DNA of 64,000 bases from Sphingomonadales bacterium (GCA_016707885.1 JADJGU010000008.1:1-64000), one strand, 5' to 3'. Numbered from the stretch's first letter, positions 34,224-42,572 are shown. The notes: generated by a model from the letters alone, not told the origin. A program made the numbers and translations.

Positions 34224-34436
34224 TTAGGGCACCGGATCATATCCGTGCCCGCCCCAAGGATTGCAGCGCAATAGCCGTTTCAGCGCCAGCCAGCCACCCT
34301 TAATCGCGCCATGTTTCTGCAAAGCCTCTATCGCATAAGACGAACAGCTTGGTGCGTAACGGCAGGTCGGTGGCAGGATGCGCGACGGCCCCAACTGCCA
34401 ACCACGGGCGATGAGGATGAAGAGCTTGGCGATCAT
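34224..34436 (-). CDS. yidD: membrane protein insertion efficiency factor YidD
   Basis: 70 aa. The signature PTCRYAPSCSSYAIEAL and the C-terminal RCNPWGGHGYDPVP identify YidD. It is a small membrane-associated protein that aids YidC-dependent insertion. It overlaps rnpA by 4 bp. Confidence 0.94.
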   Translation of the reverse strand: MIAKLFILIARGWQLGPSRILPPTCRYAPSCSSYAIEALQKHGAIKGGWLALKRLLRCNPWGGHGYDPVP

Positions 34437-34768
34437 GAAGCCAGCTTCCGAAATGCCTTGGTCATATCCTCACGCAGCAGGCTGAAATCGCGCTCGATTC
34501 CTCCGTCTCTGCCAATGAGGATATGGTCGGCTCCGGCCTTTCCCAATTCGGGCAGTAACTCCGCTGCAAGTTCGCGGAAACGGCGACGCATGCGGTTGCG
34601 CACAACCGCATTGCCAACCTTCTTAGTGATGGTGATGCCTAGCCGCTTGGCCGGGGCGTCATCGCGCCGGTCGTGCACCAGCAAAACGAAACCGGGAGTA
34701 GCATAGCGCTTCCCCCGGTTGGCAGCCAGAAACTCCGGCCTTTTTTTGATAACAGTGTAACCGCGCAT
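34433..34768 (-). CDS. rnpA: ribonuclease P protein component
   Basis: 111 aa from ATG 34768; the frame stays open far upstream through rpmH but that part is antisense-like noise. RnpA features: YTVIKKRPEFLAANRGKR at the N-terminus and the RNA-binding RNRMRRRFRE motif. It assists RNase P RNA in tRNA 5' maturation. It starts 26 bp after rpmH. Confidence 0.94.
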   Translation of the reverse strand: MRGYTVIKKRPEFLAANRGKRYATPGFVLLVHDRRDDAPAKRLGITITKKVGNAVVRNRMRRRFRELAAELLPELGKAGADHILIGRDGGIERDFSLLREDMTKAFRKLAS

Positions 34769-34794
34769 GTCGCGGCTACCGCAAGGCGCCCGGC

Positions 34795-34929
34795 TTAGGC
34801 CGAGAGCTTCTTGCGACCGCGTGCGCGGCGACCGTTCAGGATCGCGCGACCGGCAGCGGTCGACATGCGGAGACGGAAACCGTGACGGCGAGCGCGCACA
34901 AGATTGCTCGGTTGAAAGGTGCGCTTCAT
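34795..34929 (-). CDS. rpmH: 50S ribosomal protein L34
   Basis: 44 aa: begins MKRTFQPSNLVRARRHGF and ends GRRARGRKKLSA, the near-invariant L34 sequence. The ATG at 34929 has GAGG about 10 bases upstream. It opens the rpmH-rnpA-yidD-yidC-engB operon. Confidence 0.97.
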   Translation of the reverse strand: MKRTFQPSNLVRARRHGFRLRMSTAAGRAILNGRRARGRKKLSA

Positions 34930-35009
34930 GGCTCAAATCCTCAATAAAATCAGCAATTGGAATAAAAACAGCCGCCGAATCTCTACGGCGACCGCCTGTG
35001 TTGAGCGGG

Positions 35010-35038
35010 CCTTTATGGTTTAGGCGGGTAAAAGTCAA
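35010..35038 (-). promoter_or_regulatory. candidate rpmH operon promoter
   Basis: On the minus strand TTGACT (35038-35033) and TAAAGG (35015-35010) are 17 bp apart, about 80 bp upstream of rpmH. The layout matches the candidate rpsT promoter. Confidence 0.45.
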
Positions 35039-35044
35039 CATCAC

Positions 35045-35377
35045 TCAGGGCAGTTTTTGGCCAAAATCGTCGCGCCGGAACAGCCGCATCAGGTCCCGTC
35101 CGATGGGTGGGAAGGGCGGACGCGTCTTGAACCGCTTCCGCCGCATCGCCCAATTGGCCCATTCGCCATATTCTGGATGATGTTTGCTAACGCGCGCATA
35201 GCGTCGTTTGGCCCAGAGCGAATTTTTTAGGACCAGCGCAAGGCCGATGGGGAAGAGTATCAGCCCGCCCGGCCCTGGCAGCCATCCAATCAACGGCGCC
35301 AGGATCATCAGGAACCAGCCCAGCACGATCATCGCCCATTGGAAGGAGCGGTTTTCGGAGAGCTTGCGCGCGGCCAT
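35045..35377 (-). CDS. small membrane protein with PGPG motif
   Basis: 110 aa. Two closely spaced hydrophobic helices (about 13-32 and 38-52) flank GWLPGPGGLILFPIG, which resembles the PGPGW family of putative transmembrane proteins. The C-terminal half is basic and probably cytoplasmic. Function unknown. It ends about 115 bp upstream of rpmH on the same strand. Confidence 0.7.
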   Translation of the reverse strand: MAARKLSENRSFQWAMIVLGWFLMILAPLIGWLPGPGGLILFPIGLALVLKNSLWAKRRYARVSKHHPEYGEWANWAMRRKRFKTRPPFPPIGRDLMRLFRRDDFGQKLP

Positions 35378-35421
35378 GGAGGGGATGTGGGGTCACATTT
35401 CCATTAATACAAGCGCACGTC

Positions 35422-35500
35422 GCCCCAGCGAAGGCTGGGGCCGCTAGAAGTTTACAGAGACGGTTGGGTAAAACTACGTCGGCCCCAGCCTGCGCAGGGG
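35422..35500. repeat. nested palindromic repeat (GCCCCAGC type)
   Basis: GCCCCAGC/GCTGGGGC with a GAAG loop (35422-35441) is one hairpin. The segment GGCTGGGGCCG (35433-35443) is also the exact reverse complement of CGGCCCCAGCC (35480-35490). The element lies just past the end of the TetR-controlled operon and may end or stabilise its transcript. Confidence 0.65.
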
Positions 35501-35513
35501 AAATGTTTGGTCC

Positions 35514-35972
35514 TTAACCCTCGCACATCCTTACCAGCTGGTCCGCGCAGGCACCCCAGCCTTCTTCAAAGCCCATTTCAGCGTGACGCTTGCAGTCGTC
35601 TTCAGTCCAGTGGCGGCACCGCGCGGTGTAACGGGTGCCATCGCCTTCGGGTTCAATGCTCCAGATGCCAATCATGAAAGGGCCTGCGGGCATCAGGTCG
35701 CCGATAATGGCGTCGGTAAAGGCAAAGCGCTGCCCTTCATCCCATGCCAGCACAGTGCCGGGATGCGGGTGCACTTCGCCATCGGGGCCATACATTGTGC
35801 ACATCGACGTACCACCCGCCCGCCGTTCGAGCTTGTCAAACTCCGCGCGCCAGGGTTTGGGGCACCACCATTCGTTGATGTGATTGGTCATGGTGTCCCA
35901 GACCTTGACCGGTGGGGCTTTGATGTGGCGAGTGACCGAGAGTTCCCAGCCATTTTCTGCATTTGCGGTCAT
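35514..35972 (-). CDS. SRPBCC/AHSA1-family protein
   Basis: 152 aa from ATG 35972 with AAGGA upstream; a TTG two codons earlier is possible. The START-like fold of Aha1-homology proteins is indicated by VTRHIKAPPVKVWDTMT, INEWWCPKPW and the C-terminal FEEGWGACADQLVR. These proteins bind hydrophobic ligands. It is the last gene of the TetR-led operon, 11 bp after the GST. Confidence 0.82.
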   Translation of the reverse strand: MTANAENGWELSVTRHIKAPPVKVWDTMTNHINEWWCPKPWRAEFDKLERRAGGTSMCTMYGPDGEVHPHPGTVLAWDEGQRFAFTDAIIGDLMPAGPFMIGIWSIEPEGDGTRYTARCRHWTEDDCKRHAEMGFEEGWGACADQLVRMCEG

Positions 35973-35983
35973 GTTCAATTCCT

Positions 35984-36640
35984 TCAGTCTCTGTCAGGCG
36001 CGCCCAGGGGAAAATAGGAGCGATAGGGCCGGGCATCCTCCACACAGCGTGCGACGGATGGGCGGGCAAGCAATCGCGCGCGATAGGCCTTTAGCTTCTT
36101 GCACTCGTCTGGAATGGGTTGCGTCCAGTCGGCATAGAATAGCGCCGGTGCGCCCGAGCAATCCGCCATCGAAAACTCGTCTCCACAAGCCCAACCATCT
36201 TCGAGTATCTGCTCTTCCAGCCACGGATAGATGGTCGAAAGCGTGCCCCGTGCCCGTTCGACGCGCGCAAGATCGGGGGTTGCGGTAATCCATGGGATAT
36301 ATTCCGAAACCGCCGCCTGAAAGCTGGCCTCCAGATGGCAATCGAATACCCTATCCAACAGCCGTACCCGTAACGCAGCTTCGCGGTCGTCCGGGATCAA
36401 CCGGGGCGTATCGGGATAGGCAATATCGAGATGCTCGATAACGATTGAGCTTTCGAATACGCCGTGTCCCTTATCGACCAGCACCGGCATCTGCCCGCGC
36501 ACCCAGTGCGACCGCAACTGATCCCAATGCTCTGGATGCGCGTCGTCGAGTATGCGGAATTCGAAATCGAGGCCCTTTTCGTAAAGCGGGATCAGCGCCT
36601 TCCAGGTGTAGCTCGAAAAAGGGTGGCCGTAGAGGATCAT
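35984..36640 (-). CDS. glutathione S-transferase family protein
   Basis: 218 aa from ATG 36640, which overlaps the upstream stop (ATGA). Thioredoxin-like N-domain begins MILYGHPFSSYTWKAL with the FESSIVIEHLD glutathione-site segment (Glu-Ser), then a helical C-domain. Within the operon it would conjugate or isomerise electrophilic substrates with glutathione (inference). Confidence 0.85.
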   Translation of the reverse strand: MILYGHPFSSYTWKALIPLYEKGLDFEFRILDDAHPEHWDQLRSHWVRGQMPVLVDKGHGVFESSIVIEHLDIAYPDTPRLIPDDREAALRVRLLDRVFDCHLEASFQAAVSEYIPWITATPDLARVERARGTLSTIYPWLEEQILEDGWACGDEFSMADCSGAPALFYADWTQPIPDECKKLKAYRARLLARPSVARCVEDARPYRSYFPLGAPDRD

Positions 36641-37116
36641 ACGCCGCGCACCGCTGCTTCGATAGTGGCATGGTCGATCTTGTGCATCGTCATCATTGCC
36701 TCGAACGCGCGTTTGGCGACATCGCCGCCTGCTGCCATCGCCTCGGTCAGCACGCGGGGCGTGATTTGCCAGTTGAGGCCCCATTTGTCCTTGCACCAGC
36801 CGCATGCGCTTTCCGCACCGCCATTGCCGACAATAGCGTTCCAGTAGCGGTCGGTTTCGTCCTGGCTGTCGGTCGCAATCTGGAACGAAAAAGCTTCGCT
36901 GTGCGGGAAAATTGGGCCGCCATTGAGCCCGATGCATGCGATACCGCAAACGGTGAACTCGACGGTCAAAACATCGCCAGTCTTACCCCCGGGGAAGTCA
37001 GTTGGCGCGCGTTGAACCGCCATAACCATACTGTCCGGAAATGTTGCTGCATAAAAGTTGGCGGCGTCTTCGGCATCCTTGTCGTACCAAAGGCAAATTG
37101 TATTTTTGGCCGTCAT
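36637..37116 (-). CDS. VOC-superfamily PhnB-like protein
   Basis: 159 aa from ATG 37116. Begins NTICLWYDKDAEDAANFY and contains IGLNGGPIFPHSEAFSFQI and the CGWCKDKWGLNWQITP block, typical of the PhnB-like (3-demethylubiquinone methyltransferase-like, Pfam PF06983) branch of the vicinal-oxygen-chelate fold. Function of this branch is largely undefined. It is translationally coupled on both sides (TAATG before, ATGA after). Confidence 0.85.
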   Translation of the reverse strand: MTAKNTICLWYDKDAEDAANFYAATFPDSMVMAVQRAPTDFPGGKTGDVLTVEFTVCGIACIGLNGGPIFPHSEAFSFQIATDSQDETDRYWNAIVGNGGAESACGWCKDKWGLNWQITPRVLTEAMAAGGDVAKRAFEAMMTMHKIDHATIEAAVRGV

Positions 37117-37904
37117 TACTTCCCTCCTACGAGAGAGAAAACAGCTCCCTGCGGATCGATGCCCTGAACAATCCAGTCCTCGCCCGGAACCTCCATCGGG
37201 CCGTTGATCACCTGTCCGCCATGGGCGACGATGGCCTCCTGCGCGATGGTGATAGAGGGAGCCCAGAAATAATGGTTCCACATCGCTTGCGGCATTTCGG
37301 CGAACTTTTGCATGATCGCGCCCGTGGTGACGCCGTCATGCGCGATGAACTGGTATTGGCCCATCTCGCCCATATCCATCGTATCGGGCAGCGACCAGCC
37401 GAACAAGCCGGTGTAGAATTGGATGGCGTTGGCCGCATTGCCGGCCATCAGCTCGTTCCAACCGCAACGCCCATTGCGCTTTTCCGCCGCGAAGGCTGTG
37501 CTTTCACCTTCGCCCGGCTGCGGTGCCGGGGTCATGACGTAAAATGGTGCCCCGCAGCAATCGGTGACCATAGCAATGCGACCGGCCATCGGCACGTCGC
37601 GCGCAGGCATCAGGCATTTGCCGCCCGCCGCCTCGATCGCGGCTACACTGGCGTCGGTATCATCAACGCCGATATAGCCGAGCCAGCAGGGTCTTGCGCC
37701 ATGCTCGATCATCTCTGGTGCCAAAGTCAGAACGCCGCCCGTCATCCCGCCATCGGCGTTGGCGATAAAGTCATAGCCGTTGGCCTCTGGCGGGCCTGCG
37801 CTCAGCGACCATCCCGGAACCACCGCTTCGTAGAAGGCCTTCGAACCGGCAAAATCGGTGGTCATCAGCTCGTACCAGAGCCAGCTTCCCTGCAATGTTG
37901 TCAT
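37116..37904 (-). CDS. two-domain VOC-family (glyoxalase-like) protein
   Basis: 262 aa with two glyoxalase-like modules: residues 1-125 (WLWYELMTTDFAGSKAFYEA, with GWSLSA) and 140-262 (WNELMAGNAANAIQFYTGLF, with GWSLPD). Each carries the N-terminal FY turn and beta-strand metal-site region seen in bleomycin-resistance and glyoxalase-like proteins. Substrate unknown. Its stop overlaps the next start. Confidence 0.85.
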   Translation of the reverse strand: MTTLQGSWLWYELMTTDFAGSKAFYEAVVPGWSLSAGPPEANGYDFIANADGGMTGGVLTLAPEMIEHGARPCWLGYIGVDDTDASVAAIEAAGGKCLMPARDVPMAGRIAMVTDCCGAPFYVMTPAPQPGEGESTAFAAEKRNGRCGWNELMAGNAANAIQFYTGLFGWSLPDTMDMGEMGQYQFIAHDGVTTGAIMQKFAEMPQAMWNHYFWAPSITIAQEAIVAHGGQVINGPMEVPGEDWIVQGIDPQGAVFSLVGGK

Positions 37905-37915
37905 GGTTCGTCCTT

Positions 37916-38299
37916 TCAGGCTTTGAGTTCGACGATCGGCGTGAATCCACCAAAGATCATCCGCTTGCCGTCAAACGGCATCGGGTTCTTTTCGGGGTCC
38001 ATGCGCGGGTCGGCCTTGGAGGGGTCCTCCATCCATTCCGTTATCTTCGCAAAGGCAGCATCGCGGGTTGCCTTGTCGGGCCATTCGATCCAGCTGAACA
38101 GCACCTCTTCGTCCGCCTCCGCCTTCACCGCCATGCGAAAATCGGTGGTGTGGCCTTCCTGAACATCGTCGCCCCAGCATTCGACCACGCGCAATGCGCC
38201 CAGATCCATGAATACGCTGTCGCCCATTTTGGCATGTGCGATGAACTTGTCCTTGTTTGCCTTGGGGCAGGCGATCACGAAACCGTCGATGTAACTCAT
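37916..38299 (-). CDS. DUF1428 (YbaA-like) protein
   Basis: 127 aa, the standard length. The conserved DUF1428 blocks are visible: MSYIDGFVIACPKANKD, GALRVVECWGDDV, WIEWPDKATRD and PFDGKRMIFGGFTP. This is a ferredoxin-like-fold family of unknown function, often found beside VOC and AHSA1 genes. It is 11 bp from its downstream neighbour. Confidence 0.88.
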   Translation of the reverse strand: MSYIDGFVIACPKANKDKFIAHAKMGDSVFMDLGALRVVECWGDDVQEGHTTDFRMAVKAEADEEVLFSWIEWPDKATRDAAFAKITEWMEDPSKADPRMDPEKNPMPFDGKRMIFGGFTPIVELKA

Positions 38300-38335
38300 T
38301 TTCTTTCTCCTCCATCTCCACCCTTTTCAGGATGT

Positions 38336-38746
38336 TTATTCGCTCGGCGGCATCGCTGCCGGATCCATCCAGAAGGGTTCCCAGATATGGCCGTCCGGGT
38401 CGGCGAGCGTGCGCTGATACATGAAGCCATGGTCCTGCGGCGGATTGAGGTCTGCCGTTCCGCCGGCGGCGGCTCCAGCATCCACTAAAGCGTTCACCGC
38501 ATCCTTGCTGTCGAGCGTGATCGCGATCATCACTTCGCTGGATGTTGAGGGCGGGATCGGGCGATCGGTGAAGCTTTGCCATTTGGCGTGCGTTAACAGC
38601 ATCACCATGATCGACTCGCTCCACACCATGCAAGCGGCGGTTGCGTCGGTGAAATGCGGGTTGTTGGTAAAACCGAGGGCTGCGTAGAAACCCATCGCCT
38701 TGGGTAGGTCTGTCACGGGCAGGTTGACGAAGATCATCTTGCTCAT
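38336..38746 (-). CDS. single-domain VOC-family protein
   Basis: 136 aa. MIFVNLPVTDLPKAMGFYAALGF at the N-terminus and TLADPDGHIWEPFWMD at the C-terminus place it in the glyoxalase/bleomycin-resistance fold, with the DPDGHxWE metal-site segment intact. Its start overlaps the tetR stop (ATGA), so it is the first enzyme gene of the operon. Confidence 0.86.
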   Translation of the reverse strand: MSKMIFVNLPVTDLPKAMGFYAALGFTNNPHFTDATAACMVWSESIMVMLLTHAKWQSFTDRPIPPSTSSEVMIAITLDSKDAVNALVDAGAAAGGTADLNPPQDHGFMYQRTLADPDGHIWEPFWMDPAAMPPSE

Positions 38747-39372
38747 CCGGTTTCTCCTCTTTCGAACAGCATTTTTATGTAGCGTTTGAGGTGGAGCACG
38801 CTGTCGCGCGCTTCCTTGGGGCTGTTCTTGGCCTTGGCGATGATGAAGGCGCCCTGCAGCACCGCCTGGATATGATAGGACAGGCTTATAGCCGACACGC
38901 CGTCGCGGATTCCGCAGCGTGCGATGGCCGCGTCAATATCCACGGCCAGCCGTTCGCAATAGGCGCTGATGCTGGCATCGCTGGCGCGCCGTAGCGTGTC
39001 GCTGCTGGCAAAGCTTTCCTGCACCATCGTGCCGACAAAGCAGGTAAAGCCCTCTGGCGGGCCTTCGAGCATGAACATGCGGAAGTCGATATGGGCAAGC
39101 AGGCGCTCGAGCGGGTCTTCGATGCGCACCCAGGGGGGCAGGGTGAAGATCAGTTCATCGGCGCGCGCGGTCCATTGTTCGGCGGCGGCCACGCCCAATT
39201 CCTCTTTCGAAGCGAAATGATGGAAAAAGGCACCTTTCGATACGCCCGCCGCTGCGCAAATCTCGTCGACCGAAGTCGCCGCATAACCCTGTTTGCGCAC
39301 CAGCATATGCGCCGCGTCGATCAGTTTCGACCGGGCAGACGGGCGGGGGGCGGAGGCATTGCGACTCGACAT
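38743..39372 (-). CDS. TetR-family transcriptional regulator heading a VOC/GST operon
   Basis: 209 aa from ATG 39372; the open frame extends 37 codons upstream through the operator and is not real. The helix-turn-helix is TSVDEICAAAGVSKGAFFHH. A 22-bp palindrome lies 7 bp upstream of the ATG. Overlap with the next gene (ATGA) ties it to the operon, so it most likely represses itself and the six downstream genes until a ligand, possibly an electrophile, is bound. Confidence 0.88.
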   Translation of the reverse strand: MSSRNASAPRPSARSKLIDAAHMLVRKQGYAATSVDEICAAAGVSKGAFFHHFASKEELGVAAAEQWTARADELIFTLPPWVRIEDPLERLLAHIDFRMFMLEGPPEGFTCFVGTMVQESFASSDTLRRASDASISAYCERLAVDIDAAIARCGIRDGVSAISLSYHIQAVLQGAFIIAKAKNSPKEARDSVLHLKRYIKMLFERGETG

Positions 39373-39379
39373 ATTTTTT

Positions 39380-39401
39380 ACATACCGACTAGTTGGTATG
39401 T
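39380..39401. promoter_or_regulatory. TetR-type palindromic operator
   Basis: ACATACC and GGTATGT flank an 8-bp centre with a CTAG core. Only one base pair breaks the 22-bp symmetry. The position directly before the tetR start is typical of autoregulation. Confidence 0.65.
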
Positions 39402-39423
39402 CGTCAAAAGTTCCGCTTTCGGT

Positions 39424-39447
39424 GTCACCCGGACTTGATCGGGGTCC
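39424..39447. repeat. fragment of a GGACTTGATC-type intergenic repeat
   Basis: TCACCCGGACTTGATCGGGG and the flanking bases resemble a truncated copy of the GTCACCCC-GGACTTGATC-type repeat common between alphaproteobacterial genes. The CCCG/CGGG arms are shortened. Assignment is from memory of the pattern. Confidence 0.35.
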
Positions 39448-39529
39448 GAAGCTGCCGCGAGGCATGAACGCGCGGGAGGACAAATTCGGCTGGACCGAAC
39501 GGTAGAGTGGATAGAAAGTCGCTGGAAAT

Positions 39530-40018
39530 TCAGAGCTTAAGCGTCATGGTGACGTGCTCGCCATCGCCATGCCAAAGGCGCTCAACATGTGCGTCGGTCG
39601 TCTCGAAACCGACCTTCTCGTAAATGGCCATTGATGAGGCGAGGCCGTCTGTGGTTTCTAAAAAAACCTCATGGTGTCCGCACGCTCGCGCGTGATCGAG
39701 CGCGAGGTCGACGAGCTTGCGGCCTGCACCAGACCCGCGTGCTTCAGGAAGCAGCACGACCCAGCGCAACTGGCCAACATCCCCACGATCGACCAGCGCC
39801 GAGCAACCCACAGTCTTGCCATCCATTTCTGCGAACCAGACGCGGCTGCGGCCTGGCCGGTCAAGCTGCGCCTCGGCAACGGTTTCGGCGACAAATTCCC
39901 AGAAAGGCGGGCCGAACCGGTCACCTTCTGGGGCATAGCCAAAGCGATGCAGGTCGACGATCAGCTGGTCGTCGCCCGGCCGCCGATCATGCCGGAAAGT
40001 GATTGGTGAAGCCCCCAT
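39530..40018 (-). CDS. GNAT-family N-acetyltransferase
   Basis: 162 aa. Acetyl-CoA site LRWVVLLPEARGSGAGRKLVD (Arg/Gln-x-x-Gly-x-Gly type) and the GFETTDAHVE C-terminal strand. Acts on an unidentified small molecule or protein amine. It stands alone, past the divergent end of the tetR operon. Confidence 0.85.
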   Translation of the reverse strand: MGASPITFRHDRRPGDDQLIVDLHRFGYAPEGDRFGPPFWEFVAETVAEAQLDRPGRSRVWFAEMDGKTVGCSALVDRGDVGQLRWVVLLPEARGSGAGRKLVDLALDHARACGHHEVFLETTDGLASSMAIYEKVGFETTDAHVERLWHGDGEHVTMTLKL

Positions 40019-40066
40019 GGCTGGCCGCTTAAGGGGAAAATCTTCGGCTAATCAAGCGGCAGAAGC

Positions 40067-40783
40067 TCAGTCGAGCCTGACGTAGCGCGCCAGATCGCGG
40101 CTGTTAAGGTACAGAGCATCGTCATTCGGTGCGCTGTTGGTCATCGCGTAGAAGCGGTGCGCTTCGCTGTTGCTCAGCCCCATTTCGCGGTAAAAGGCGA
40201 TATATTCCTGATGCACTGGATCGTTGACGGCGAAATCATCAGCTTCATAGCCATCCTCGTCGCGCCAACTATGGACGGCAAATTCGGCCGTCGGCGCGGC
40301 GCGGCGCTGCGCACCCGCGAGGAACAGTTCGACCCCGCCCGAACGAACCGAACCGCCTTCGGGCACATAAGTCATCACGCCATGACGTCGCACCATCCGG
40401 GCGAGCGCGAGATTGGCTTCGTCATCTCCAGTGCCTGGGCATTCGATCATGTCGATCTGCTTCAAGCCCGGAAAGGCGCGCAGCATTTCGGCAAATTGCT
40501 CCGGCGTTTCGCTCTCGATACTACCGATCAACTCGGCGCGGTCGGGCGCCACCATGTGGAAGGGGCCAAAGCTCGCCAACGGCGAGCGGCTGGGGGCAAT
40601 CTCGCCAAAAGGCTGGGCGACAAATCGCTCGGCGGTCGTGCCACCGTCATCCGGCTCGACGACTTCCTCGATTTCATAGACTTCGCTCGCGGTTTCCAGC
40701 GTCGCCGCGTGGCTCGGCACCGCGATCAGGATGAGCGCGAGCAGGCCTGCAATGCCGATTGGAAAGGAAGGACGTGTTGCCAT
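40067..40783 (-). CDS. exported ClpP/crotonase-fold-like protein (COG3904 type)
   Basis: 238 aa. Signal peptide 1-27 (cleavage near SHA). The rest resembles periplasmic COG3904 proteins: an N-terminal strand with IESETPEQFAEML, then the region where relatives have a CASAC nucleophile motif. Here it reads VRSGGVELFLAG (Ser148 kept, both cysteines lost), followed by a candidate His171 in AVHSW. A degenerate serine-protease-like site is possible. Function unknown. Confidence 0.65.
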   Translation of the reverse strand: MATRPSFPIGIAGLLALILIAVPSHAATLETASEVYEIEEVVEPDDGGTTAERFVAQPFGEIAPSRSPLASFGPFHMVAPDRAELIGSIESETPEQFAEMLRAFPGLKQIDMIECPGTGDDEANLALARMVRRHGVMTYVPEGGSVRSGGVELFLAGAQRRAAPTAEFAVHSWRDEDGYEADDFAVNDPVHQEYIAFYREMGLSNSEAHRFYAMTNSAPNDDALYLNSRDLARYVRLD

Positions 40784-40949
40784 GATGGCTGCGGCTTTGC
40801 ACGTGCGTCGCTTGCGAATTTCTCATCGCTAAGGGTTAAAAGGAATTTAGGCATGATTTGCCTTCGCCCGATTTCATGCTAACCGTTGGCGGCGCGCGGT
40901 GGCCAAATTGGCGCAACTTTTGGACCTGTTTCTAAGGAGTTGCCGCGCC

Positions 40950-42458
40950 ATGGTCGCGATTGTTTCTACCGTTGCCTATTTGGGGCTGGAGGCCCGTGCT
41001 GTCGAGGTGCAATGCCAGATTGCGCCCGGAATGGTGGGCTTTGCTGTGGTGGGCCTGCCAGATAAGGCTGTTGCCGAAAGCCGCGAGCGGGTGCGGGCCG
41101 CGATTGCCGCCTTAGGGCTGTCGCTTCCGCCCAAGCGGATTACGATCAACCTTTCGCCCGCCGATTTGCCCAAAGAGGGTTCGCATTACGACCTGCCAAT
41201 CGCGCTCGCGCTGCTCTCTGCCATGGGCCTCGTGGATACAGAGACGCTGGCGCAATATGTCGTGGTGGGGGAACTAGGACTCGATGGCCGTGTGGCGGCA
41301 TCGCCGGGCGTGCTGCTCGCCGCGCTGCATGCTTCGGGGCGACAAATGGGGCTGATTTGTCCCGCCATGCAGGGTGCGGAGGCGGCATGGGCAGGTCAGG
41401 TCGAGGTCATTGCTGCGCCCGACCTGCTGTCGCTGCTCAACCATCTGAAAGGGCAGGGGATATTGCGCCCGCCCGAGCCGGGCATTGCAGAAGCGCCGGT
41501 GCGCGGGCCGGACCTGAAACAGGTGAAGGGGCAGGAAACCGCCAAGCGCGCGTTGGAGATTGCGGCAGCGGGTGGTCATAATCTGCTGATGGTCGGGCCG
41601 CCGGGCGCTGGCAAGTCGTTGCTGGCATCATGCTTGCCAGGAATATTGCCCGAACTCACGCCTGCCGAAGCGTTGGAGGTCTCAATGATCGCCTCGGTTG
41701 CAGGCGCGCTTGAGGGCGGGCGGATTTCTCGCAACCGGCCTTTTCGAGCACCGCACCACAGCGCCTCGATGCCAGCACTGGTTGGCGGCGGTTTACGGGT
41801 TCGCCCGGGTGAGGTCAGCCTTGCCCATCTCGGCATATTGTTCCTCGATGAATTACCAGAATTTCAGCGAGTTGTGCTCGATAGTTTACGTCAACCCTTG
41901 GAAACAGGCGAGGTCAGCGTCGCCCGTGCAAACAGTCATGTGACGTTCCCGGCAAGGGTGCAATTGGTCGCAGCGATGAACCCTTGCCGCTGTGGCCATC
42001 TGGGTGATGCCGCGCTCGCCTGCAGCCGCGCTCCGCGCTGTGCCGCCGACTATCAGTCCAAGGTGTCAGGGCCGCTACTCGACCGCATCGACCTGCATGT
42101 CGAAGTGGAAGCCGTCAGCGCCGCCGACCTTGTCCTTCCACCCCCAGCCGAAGACTCGGAGCAGGTCGCCGGGCGCGTTTTGGCGGCACGGCAGCTGCAG
42201 ACGGAACGGTTGTCGGGCACCGCTAAGCGGACCAATGCCGAACTCGACGGTGAATTGCTAGAGGCGCACGCCACCCCCGATGAGCCTGGCCAGCGTCTGC
42301 TTGCGCAAGCCAGCGAAGCGATGCGCCTATCGGCGCGCGGCTATACGCGGATATTGCGGGTCGCGCGGACGATAGCGGATCTGGCCGGATGCAAGACCGT
42401 GGGCCGCATCCATGTCGCCGAGGCGCTGTCTTATCGCCGCCAACCTCCGAGGAACTGA
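40950..42458 (+). CDS. comM: YifB-family Mg chelatase-like AAA ATPase (ComM)
   Basis: 502 aa from ATG 40950, with AAGGAG nine bases upstream. N-terminal Lon-like S5 fold domain (GLPDKAVAESRERVRAA), AAA core with Walker A VGPPGAGKSLLA and Walker B ILFLDELPEF, then a zinc region (CRCGHLGD, CSRAPRC) and C-terminal sensor domain. ComM homologues are branch-migration helicases in natural transformation. Present in most proteobacteria whether or not competent. Confidence 0.93.
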   Translation: MVAIVSTVAYLGLEARAVEVQCQIAPGMVGFAVVGLPDKAVAESRERVRAAIAALGLSLPPKRITINLSPADLPKEGSHYDLPIALALLSAMGLVDTETLAQYVVVGELGLDGRVAASPGVLLAALHASGRQMGLICPAMQGAEAAWAGQVEVIAAPDLLSLLNHLKGQGILRPPEPGIAEAPVRGPDLKQVKGQETAKRALEIAAAGGHNLLMVGPPGAGKSLLASCLPGILPELTPAEALEVSMIASVAGALEGGRISRNRPFRAPHHSASMPALVGGGLRVRPGEVSLAHLGILFLDELPEFQRVVLDSLRQPLETGEVSVARANSHVTFPARVQLVAAMNPCRCGHLGDAALACSRAPRCAADYQSKVSGPLLDRIDLHVEVEAVSAADLVLPPPAEDSEQVAGRVLAARQLQTERLSGTAKRTNAELDGELLEAHATPDEPGQRLLAQASEAMRLSARGYTRILRVARTIADLAGCKTVGRIHVAEALSYRRQPPRN

Positions 42459-42469
42459 TCGACCAATCC

Positions 42470-42503
42470 CCCTCCCGCCTGCGGGAGGGTTAGGAGGGCC
42501 TGT
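42470..42503. repeat. palindromic repeat, upstream copy flanking the DUF559 ORF
   Basis: CCCTCCCGC/GCGGGAGGG (42470-42489, 2-base loop) followed by TTAGGAGGGCCTGT. An inverted, slightly shorter copy lies at 42846-42876 and a third, in the original orientation, at 42895-42932. Confidence 0.75.
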
Positions 42504-42572
42504 CAAACGAAATGCCCTGAATATCGCGCAAGGGACATCGAAAGATCGCGCGCACTACGTCGAGAAGCTTCG

